Positions 6,459 through 10,978 of a stretch of 10,978 bases of DNA are shown here, in pieces. The position numbers and the translations under genes were made by a program. Source of the stretch: a bacterium (lineage in GTDB: Bacteria > Patescibacteriota > Patescibacteriia > JAACEG01); NCBI GenBank assembly GCA_027040785.1, contig JALULG010000082.1, forward strand, positions 1-10,978. The letters are read 5' to 3'. Positions within the stretch are counted from its first letter, which is position 1, and each line of letters begins with the position of its first letter. The notes under the pieces are model-generated. The model was not told the DNA's origin and did not search any database. It worked only from the letters and a program-made list of their open reading frames with translations.

Positions 6459-8171
6459 ATGAAAAATTTTTTATCCAGATTAAGATATAGCGGGAGCTAT
6501 AAAACAAAATACAGATTAAGTGTTTCTTTGGTTATTTTAATAACTTTATTATTAAGTATATATGTAGCTCCTTCTTATTACAATCAAGGAGTAAATTGGC
6601 TTAACGCCAAAACAGGCATAAATTTACCTCAAGCTCCTAAAAAACCTTTTCGTTTAGGACTAGACCTGCAAGGAGGAACTCACCTTGTTTACGAAGCTGA
6701 TCTTTCGCAAATAAAGGGCGGAGAAAGTGAAAAAATCGCCGCTTTGGAAGGGGTTAGGGATGTGATAGAACGAAGAGTTAACGCTTTTGGTGTTTCCGAA
6801 CCGATAGTTCAAACAAATCATTCCGGTGATAAATGGCGTTTAATAGTTGAATTGGCCGGAGTTCACGATGTTAACAAAGCGATTAAAATGATAGGGGAAA
6901 CGCCTATTTTGGAGTTTAAATTGGAAAGCGCTGAAAGCAAAAGAGATTTAAGCCCGGAAGAAAAAAAAGAAATGGAAGAATATAACAAAAAAGCGCTTGA
7001 AAAAGCAAAAAAAATTATCAAAGAACTTAAAAAAGACGGGTCTAATTTTGATGAATTGGCTAAAAAATACTCTGAAGATCCCGGCACAAAAGACAAAGGC
7101 GGGGAACTTGGTTTTGCCAAAAGAGGTATGATGGTTCCGGAATTTGAAAAAGCCATTTTTGATAATTTAAAAGTTGGAGAATTTACCAAAAAACCGGTTA
7201 AAACACAATTCGGTTATCATATCATTTTAAAAGAAGAAGTGAAAGGTGGTCCTAAACCTGATGGGAGCGATGATACGGAAGTAAGAGCAAAACATATATT
7301 GATTAGAACTAAAAGTAAATTAGATTATGTTGATTCAAAATTAACTTGGAAAAATACCGGTTTGTCCGGAAAACAATTAGTTAAAAGTCAGGTGCAATTT
7401 GACCCCAACACCAATGAACCGCAAGTTGCTTTGGTTTTTAATGATGAAGGAAAAAAATTATTTGCCAGCATTACTAAAACCAATATTGGTAAGCGTTTGG
7501 CGATATTCTTAGACGGAAGTCCAATCAGCACTCCGGTTATCAGAGAGGAAATCAGAGACGGCAAAGCGGTAATCTCCGGAAACTTTGATATTAAAGAAGC
7601 CAAACTCTTGGCTCAAAGACTAAACGCCGGAGCATTACCGGTACCGATTAAATTAATCAGTCAAAATACGGTTGGCGCCAGCTTGGGGAAAATTTCTCTG
7701 GAAAAAAGCTTAAAAGCCGGATTTTACGGTTTACTTCTAATAATATTATTTTTAATTATAATTTATCGTTTTTACGGTCTGACTGCCGCAGTCGCTCTTT
7801 TGGTTTACGGAATTTTAACATTGGCCACTTTTAAGTTTTTCGGAATTACCATCACTTTGGCCGGACTTAGTGGATTGATTTTATCTATCGGAATGGCGGT
7901 TGATGCCAATGTTTTGATATTTGAAAGAATGAAAGAAGAAAAGAAAATAGGTAAAAAAGGCATGCAACTAATAGATGACGGTTTTAACAGAGCATGGCCG
8001 TCAATCAGAGACGGAAATGTTTCCACTTTATTAACTTCATTAATATTGATTTGGTTCTCAACCAGCATGGTGAAAGGTTTCGCCATTACTTTAAGTATTG
8101 GAATTTTAATCAGTATGTTTAGTGCCATTGTTGTTACTAGATTATTATTAAAAAGTTTTATTAAAAATTAA
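6459..8171 (+). CDS. secD: SecD export protein with an inserted parvulin-type prolyl isomerase domain
   Basis: SecD partners SecF to drive late protein export using the proton/ion gradient. TM1 is at ~19-37; the start of P1 has the signature RLGLDLQGGTHLVYEAD (65-81); the later P1 part has TGLSGKQL (300-307), QFDPNT, AIFLDG and LNAGALPVP (388-396). Five membrane helices follow from ~421, with GMAVDANVLIFERMKEE (478-494) containing D482, the likely ion-coupling aspartate. Between ~160 and ~290 lies an insert absent from standard SecD. It matches parvulins: NFDELAKKYSEDPG (196-209), GGELGFAKRGMMVPEFEKAIF (214-234), VKTQFGYHIIL (247-257). The strand VRAKHILI (275-282), normally first in parvulins, comes last here. 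Residues lining the parvulin active site (D207, M225, F229, H254, H279) are all present. The domain should face outside the membrane. No Shine-Dalgarno; secF starts 10 bases later. Confidence 0.96.
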   Translation: MKNFLSRLRYSGSYKTKYRLSVSLVILITLLLSIYVAPSYYNQGVNWLNAKTGINLPQAPKKPFRLGLDLQGGTHLVYEADLSQIKGGESEKIAALEGVRDVIERRVNAFGVSEPIVQTNHSGDKWRLIVELAGVHDVNKAIKMIGETPILEFKLESAESKRDLSPEEKKEMEEYNKKALEKAKKIIKELKKDGSNFDELAKKYSEDPGTKDKGGELGFAKRGMMVPEFEKAIFDNLKVGEFTKKPVKTQFGYHIILKEEVKGGPKPDGSDDTEVRAKHILIRTKSKLDYVDSKLTWKNTGLSGKQLVKSQVQFDPNTNEPQVALVFNDEGKKLFASITKTNIGKRLAIFLDGSPISTPVIREEIRDGKAVISGNFDIKEAKLLAQRLNAGALPVPIKLISQNTVGASLGKISLEKSLKAGFYGLLLIILFLIIIYRFYGLTAAVALLVYGILTLATFKFFGITITLAGLSGLILSIGMAVDANVLIFERMKEEKKIGKKGMQLIDDGFNRAWPSIRDGNVSTLLTSLILIWFSTSMVKGFAITLSIGILISMFSAIVVTRLLLKSFIKN

Positions 8172-8181
8172 TTAAATAAAT

Positions 8182-9120
8182 ATGGAAATTATCAGTAAAA
8201 GAAAAATATATTTCAGCTTTTCCGCAATTTTAGTTATTTTAAGTATTTTCGGTTTGTTCACTTGGGGCCTTAATTTAGGCATAGATTTTACCGGTGGCAG
8301 TTTATTGGAAGTGGAATATACCCAAAAAAGACCGTCTATTGATAAAATTAAAAATGAATTAAAAGATTTTAATTTAGGCGATATAAACGTTCAGCCGATT
8401 GGAGAAAAAGGGATTTTATTAAGGTTTAAAAACGTGGACGAAGAAACTCATCAAAAAATTCTTAAAAAAATCGCGGGAGAAACAAAAATAGTGGAGAAAA
8501 AAGAAGGTGAGGAAATTAAAGAAAAAAACAAAGAGGGAAACCTGCTTATAGAAAAAAGATTTGATTCAATTGGACCGGTGATTGGAAACGAGTTGAAAGA
8601 AAAAACTTTTTATGCTATAATAATAGCGTTAATAATGATTATTGTTTTTATCGCTTGGGCATTCAGACATGTTTCACGGCCAATATCTTCATGGAAATAC
8701 GGAATTATCGCAATCATCGCTTTATTTCACGACATTTTAATTACCATGGGAGTATTCGCTTTTTTGGGAAAATTTTACAATACCGAAGTTAATGCTCCTT
8801 TTGTAGCCGCGCTGCTAACCATATTAGGTTATTCGGTAAACGATACGATTGTTATTTTTGACAGAGTTAGGGAGAATTTAAAACATTACGATTATAAATT
8901 TGAAAATACTGTTAACAAAAGTGTTAATCAAAATATCTTACGTTCTTTTTATACCTCATTAACCACTTTATTGGTTTTATTATCTCTTTACTTTTTTGGC
9001 GGAGAAACAACCAAAAATTTCGTTCTGGCTTTAATTATCGGAGTTGTTATCGGAACATATTCATCCATTTTTTTGGCAAGTCCTTTGTTGGTGGTTTGGG
9101 AAAAAATAAATCGGAAATAA
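8182..9120 (+). CDS. secF: SecF export membrane protein
   Basis: SecF pairs with SecD in the membrane to pull exported proteins out of the Sec channel. The 312-aa protein has TM1 (~9-28), the signature GLNLGIDFTGGSLLEVEY (29-46), and a small extracytoplasmic P4 domain. Five further helices follow, including GYSVNDTIVIFDRVREN (216-232) with the conserved D221. A lysine/glutamate-rich stretch at ~101-127, near the end of the soluble domain, looks like a species-specific loop. The length is normal. It is the last gene of the tight run: it starts 10 bases after secD and ends 6 bases before a long palindrome. No Shine-Dalgarno is visible. No yajC gene accompanies secDF here. Confidence 0.96.
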   Translation: MEIISKRKIYFSFSAILVILSIFGLFTWGLNLGIDFTGGSLLEVEYTQKRPSIDKIKNELKDFNLGDINVQPIGEKGILLRFKNVDEETHQKILKKIAGETKIVEKKEGEEIKEKNKEGNLLIEKRFDSIGPVIGNELKEKTFYAIIIALIMIIVFIAWAFRHVSRPISSWKYGIIAIIALFHDILITMGVFAFLGKFYNTEVNAPFVAALLTILGYSVNDTIVIFDRVRENLKHYDYKFENTVNKSVNQNILRSFYTSLTTLLVLLSLYFFGGETTKNFVLALIIGVVIGTYSSIFLASPLLVVWEKINRK

Positions 9121-9125
9121 TAAAA

Positions 9126-9174
9126 TTGATTACGCCGTTTAAGATCAAATTTTGATTTTAAACGGCGTAATCAA
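9126..9174. repeat. 49-base near-perfect palindrome between secF and the 81-aa gene
   Basis: TTGATTACGCCGTTTAA (9126-9142) is the exact inverse complement of 9158-9174. Inside it one G-T wobble and ATCAAA (9144-9149) / TTTGAT (9151-9156) extend the stem to about 23 pairs. It is GC-rich in the middle of each arm. No T run follows on the plus strand, so it is not a textbook terminator; on the minus strand a short TTTTA follows. It may end or protect the secF transcript, act as an operator, or be a mobile palindromic repeat. Confidence 0.85.
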
Positions 9175-9185
9175 CAAAAGAAAAC

Positions 9186-9193
9186 AAAGGAGG
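9186..9193 (+). promoter_or_regulatory. Perfect Shine-Dalgarno of the 81-aa gene
   Basis: AAAGGAGG lies 8 bases before the ATG at 9202. It fixes the start and contrasts with corA-secF genes, which show no such site. Confidence 0.85.
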
Positions 9194-9201
9194 ATATTAA
9201 A

Positions 9202-9447
9202 ATGGAAAAACTTTTCAGAAAGATAATTATTTTACTCTTTGTTTTTTCTCTCCTGATAATATTCAAAAGGACCATCAACACAGTTGACGCCTATTGGGTA
9301 GGGCGTCAAATTGAAACAGGACATTACGTCCTGAAACCCCAGGAAGCCCGGAAGTGGGTGAGAATTGAGACAGAAAAAAAGAAAAAAAATTTTTTCTGGG
9401 ATATAACAACTTCCAGTCACTGGGAAGAAATAGAAAAAAAAACATAA
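9202..9447 (+). CDS. Small 81-aa secreted or membrane-anchored protein, unknown function
   Basis: I do not recognise a family. Residues 1-8 are basic, 8-21 are strongly hydrophobic (IIILLFVFSLLIIF), and FKRTINTVDAYW follows, so it is either a single-helix anchor with the tail outside or a signal peptide cut near A30. The remaining ~50 residues are polar and rich in Trp, Lys and Glu (VGRQIETGHYVLKPQEARKWV, then SSHWEEIEKK), with no cysteines. Support for it being real: a perfect Shine-Dalgarno, a start that opens directly on a signal-like segment, and its own strong terminator at 9455-9479. A long palindrome precedes it, and it may be transcribed as the tail of the secF operon or on its own; I saw no clear promoter. 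Position after secDF fits an exported product but does not show function. Confidence 0.75.
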   Translation: MEKLFRKIIILLFVFSLLIIFKRTINTVDAYWVGRQIETGHYVLKPQEARKWVRIETEKKKKNFFWDITTSSHWEEIEKKT

Positions 9448-9454
9448 AACCAAT

Positions 9455-9487
9455 AACGTTCCTTCGGGGACGTTTTTTCTTTTTTTC
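9455..9487 (+). terminator. Rho-independent terminator with UUCG tetraloop
   Basis: AACGTTCC (9455-9462) pairs with GGGACGTT (9467-9474), one G-U wobble, around the extra-stable loop TTCG closed by C-G. A long T tract interrupted by one C (9473-9486) follows. It ends the 81-aa gene and separates it from the DUF3048 gene. Confidence 0.92.
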
Positions 9488-9508
9488 AAAATATAGTATA
9501 ATAAAATT
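9475..9508 (+). promoter_or_regulatory. Promoter giving a leaderless or near-leaderless DUF3048 transcript
   Basis: A consensus TATAAT (9497-9502) ends six bases before the ATG at 9509. A start about seven bases after the -10 would fall on or next to the ATG, leaving no room for a Shine-Dalgarno. The -35 is weak: TTTTCT (9475-9480) with a 16-base spacer lies inside the T tract of the preceding terminator. Confidence 0.5.
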
Positions 9509-10603
9509 ATGAAAAAGAAAATAAAAAAAAGATTTTTAAAATCACTCCCAATAATCACTTTTCTGGGGGGTGTTTTTTTGACTTCTTTTTTTTGGATAAC
9601 ATATTTTTCCTTAAACAAAACAAACATTCCCGAAACTCAAAGAAAAATTAATTTTTGCGATAAAAAAACCCAAACAATCGCAAATAAAAAGCAAACAGAT
9701 AATTTAAAAAACAAAAAAGAAAGAGAAATTGACGGAATTTTTGTTTCCAAAGAAAAAAATACTTTTCCATTGGCAATAATGATTGAAAATCACAAACAAG
9801 CCCGGCCTCAAGCCGGCCTAAGTGAAGCCGGCTTGGTTTTTGAAATTCCGGTAGAAGGAGGAATTACCAGATTCTTAGCCATTTTCACCAATGATAAGAA
9901 AATTGAAAAATTGGGGCCCGTCAGAAGCGCGCGACCGTATTTTATAACCTTGGCAAATGCATTTTCTCCAATTTACGCTCATGTGGGCGGGAGTCCGCAA
10001 GCGCTTAGAATTTTAAAAAGAAAACAGAATCTTTTTGATTTAAATCAATTTTTTCAAAGTAAATATTTTTGGCGCAGTTCCAAAAGAAAAAGACCTCATA
10101 ATGTTTATACTTCAACCGAACTTTTAAATCAAGCAATCAAAGAATATTATTTAAAAAAGAAAAAAATTGAAAAATGGCTTTTTAAATATGACATTGAAAT
10201 GGAAAAAAGAGAAGATAAAAAACAAAAAATAAAAATTGATTTTTCAACTTTTAACAATAATGTTCAGTGGGTGTATGATAAAAAAACAAATTTTTATTAC
10301 AGATATCAATCAGAAGAAAAGCATATTGATGCCAATAACAAAAAACAAATAAGCGCCAAAAATTTAATCATTCAAAAAACAAATATTAGTTCAATAGATA
10401 AGGAAGATAGAAAAAAGATAAAAATCATCGGCAAGGGAGAAGCGATTATTTTTCTTGATGGTAAAACAATCAAAGCTACTTGGAAGAAAAATAACAAAGA
10501 AAATCGAACTCGTTATTTTGATAAAAACAATAAGGAAATAAAATTTAACAGGGGAGCTACTTGGGTGGAAATTATTGATCAAAAAACTCCGATAAATTTT
10601 TAA
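9509..10603 (+). CDS. DUF3048 (YerB-type) membrane-anchored extracellular protein
   Basis: The 364-aa protein has a basic N-terminus and one hydrophobic segment (~12-34) that anchors it or acts as a signal; there is no lipoprotein cysteine as in Bacillus YerB. After a Lys/Asn-rich linker (~36-75), residues ~85-200 carry the strongly conserved DUF3048 core: FPLAIMIENHKQARPQAGLS (86-105), VFEIPVEGGITRFLAIF (110-126), GPVRSARPYF (136-145), YAHVGGSPQAL (156-166) and RPHNVYTS (195-202). The C-terminal part (~245-364) has the second family segment ending GEAIIFLDGKTIKATW, TRYFDKNNKEIKF and TWVEII. The family's biochemical role is unknown to me. Length and both ends look complete. It stands alone after a strong terminator, with TATAAT six bases upstream of ATG and no Shine-Dalgarno. 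A GC-rich 9-bp inverted repeat at 9809-9835 falls in the conserved core. Confidence 0.93.
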   Translation: MKKKIKKRFLKSLPIITFLGGVFLTSFFWITYFSLNKTNIPETQRKINFCDKKTQTIANKKQTDNLKNKKEREIDGIFVSKEKNTFPLAIMIENHKQARPQAGLSEAGLVFEIPVEGGITRFLAIFTNDKKIEKLGPVRSARPYFITLANAFSPIYAHVGGSPQALRILKRKQNLFDLNQFFQSKYFWRSSKRKRPHNVYTSTELLNQAIKEYYLKKKKIEKWLFKYDIEMEKREDKKQKIKIDFSTFNNNVQWVYDKKTNFYYRYQSEEKHIDANNKKQISAKNLIIQKTNISSIDKEDRKKIKIIGKGEAIIFLDGKTIKATWKKNNKENRTRYFDKNNKEIKFNRGATWVEIIDQKTPINF

Positions 10604-10623
10604 ATTTTTTTAATATCAGAATT

Positions 10624-10978
10624 TTAAATATCAAGAGTAGCGATTCGGTAATTACCGCTTAAATCTTTTTTAAAAACCTCTTTAACTAAATGGTCTACCT
10701 GCTCTTCATTAGCATTATTAAAATTCATAAAGTAGCGTAAGTTATCATCTAAAACACGTTCTACTATCAGAGTAGCCTTTTGTACATTGACCGATGAAAA
10801 ACTCAACTCTCCATGATTAGATATATAAGGTTTCTTCTCATCAAATAAAATAGTTTTTTGACGGTCAGCTGTCTTTAACTTATACTCAAGAGGCTCTTTA
10901 AGTTCACGATAATAGGAGCTTAATCCCTTTTTTAATGTAACATGGTAGCTATGGTTTGGTTTAAACTCAGAAGAGGTA
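10624..10978 (-). CDS. Fragment resembling bacterial alpha-2-macroglobulin, ends prematurely
   Basis: The minus frame is open from the right edge to the stop at 10626-10624 (117 residues visible), so the gene begins outside the window; a TTG at 10806 is internal. In order one reads EFKPNHSYHVTLKKGLSSYY, LKEPLEYKLKTADRQKTI, then KPYISNHGELSFSSVNVQKA and LIVERVLDDNLRYFMNF. This pattern (Y-VTLK-GL-S, TADR, P-IS--G-L, -VNV-KA-L-VERV, NLRYF) is what I know from the N-terminal macroglobulin domains of bacterial alpha-2-macroglobulins (YfhM type), large cell-surface proteins of roughly 1500 residues or more that trap proteases. Here the chain ends about 30 residues after that segment (NYRIATLDI, stop), so the thioester and receptor-like domains cannot follow. 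The gene is either a decayed remnant or cut at a sequence junction. It converges on the DUF3048 gene with a 20-base gap. The family call is from memory of the motif pattern. Confidence 0.6.
   Translation of the reverse strand, partial: TSSEFKPNHSYHVTLKKGLSSYYRELKEPLEYKLKTADRQKTILFDEKKPYISNHGELSFSSVNVQKATLIVERVLDDNLRYFMNFNNANEEQVDHLVKEVFKKDLSGNYRIATLDI

Noticed and set aside
6863..7189. A 108-codon minus-strand open frame inside secD.
   Set aside because: It is the antisense shadow of the AT-rich, lysine- and glutamate-rich parvulin insert and has no ribosome site.
9232..9627. A 131-codon minus-strand open frame rich in Phe/Tyr/Ile.
   Set aside because: It crosses a plus-strand terminator and two plus genes with better signals; the hydrophobic look comes from reading A-rich DNA in reverse.
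9809..9835. Perfect 9-bp GC-rich inverted repeat CAAGCCGGC/GCCGGCTTG.
   Set aside because: It lies in the conserved DUF3048 core (QAGLSEAGLV); the repeated Ala-Gly-Leu codons generate it and no regulatory context is apparent.
1..10978. CRISPR array, tRNA, rRNA, transposase or integrase genes.
   Set aside because: No direct-repeat/spacer pattern, no cloverleaf or rRNA signature and no recombinase motif was seen on either strand.

Overview
The window looks like a piece of a Candidate Phyla Radiation (Patescibacteria, Parcubacteria-like) genome. The DNA is AT-rich, coding is dense with very short gaps, the standard genetic code fits every gene, and the gene versions are compact: a short YidC without a large periplasmic domain, a bare SPFH domain, and a SecD carrying a parvulin-type prolyl isomerase insert. 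The organism call is inference from style and gene content, because no rRNA or tRNA gene is present.

Layout. (1) 1-428, + strand: the 3' end of a gene whose product ends in a phosphohistidine 'swivel' domain of the PEP synthase/PPDK type. (2) 498-1453, - strand: a two-gene unit with its own promoter, strong Shine-Dalgarno sites, ATGA start/stop overlap and a good terminator. It encodes a 253-aa protein with a possible transglutaminase-like core plus a helical TPR-like tail, and a 65-aa protein. The downstream half of the small gene overlaps a GC-rich chain of hairpins. (3) 1596-2531, + strand: a stand-alone PPDK N-terminal (ATP-grasp) domain, the natural partner of the swivel domain in (1). 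(4) 2532-2788: an intergenic stretch with several hairpins, possibly a small repeat or RNA element. (5) 2789-9120, + strand: six tightly packed genes, corA, gltX, yidC-like, SPFH, secD, secF, separated by only 4-20 bases and probably one operon. (6) 9126-9174: a long near-perfect palindrome. It is followed by an 81-aa membrane-anchored or secreted small protein with a perfect Shine-Dalgarno site and a UUCG-tetraloop terminator. (7) 9509-10603, + strand: a DUF3048 (YerB-type) membrane-anchored protein, probably read from a leaderless transcript. (8) 10624-10978, - strand: a fragment resembling the N-terminal part of a bacterial alpha-2-macroglobulin. It stops far too early for that family.

How the genes fit together. 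The yidC-SPFH-secD-secF block is a membrane protein insertion and export unit, with the prolyl isomerase fused into SecD so that it would sit on the outer face of the membrane. The swivel and ATP-grasp genes look like two halves of a PEP-synthase-like phosphotransfer enzyme kept as separate polypeptides.

The most interesting signal is in SecD (about residues 160-290). The parvulin domain is inserted inside the P1 region, and its first beta strand, with one of the two active-site histidines, lies after the last strand. The insert is therefore apparently a circular permutant. Second is the abruptly ended alpha-2-macroglobulin-like fragment at the right edge.
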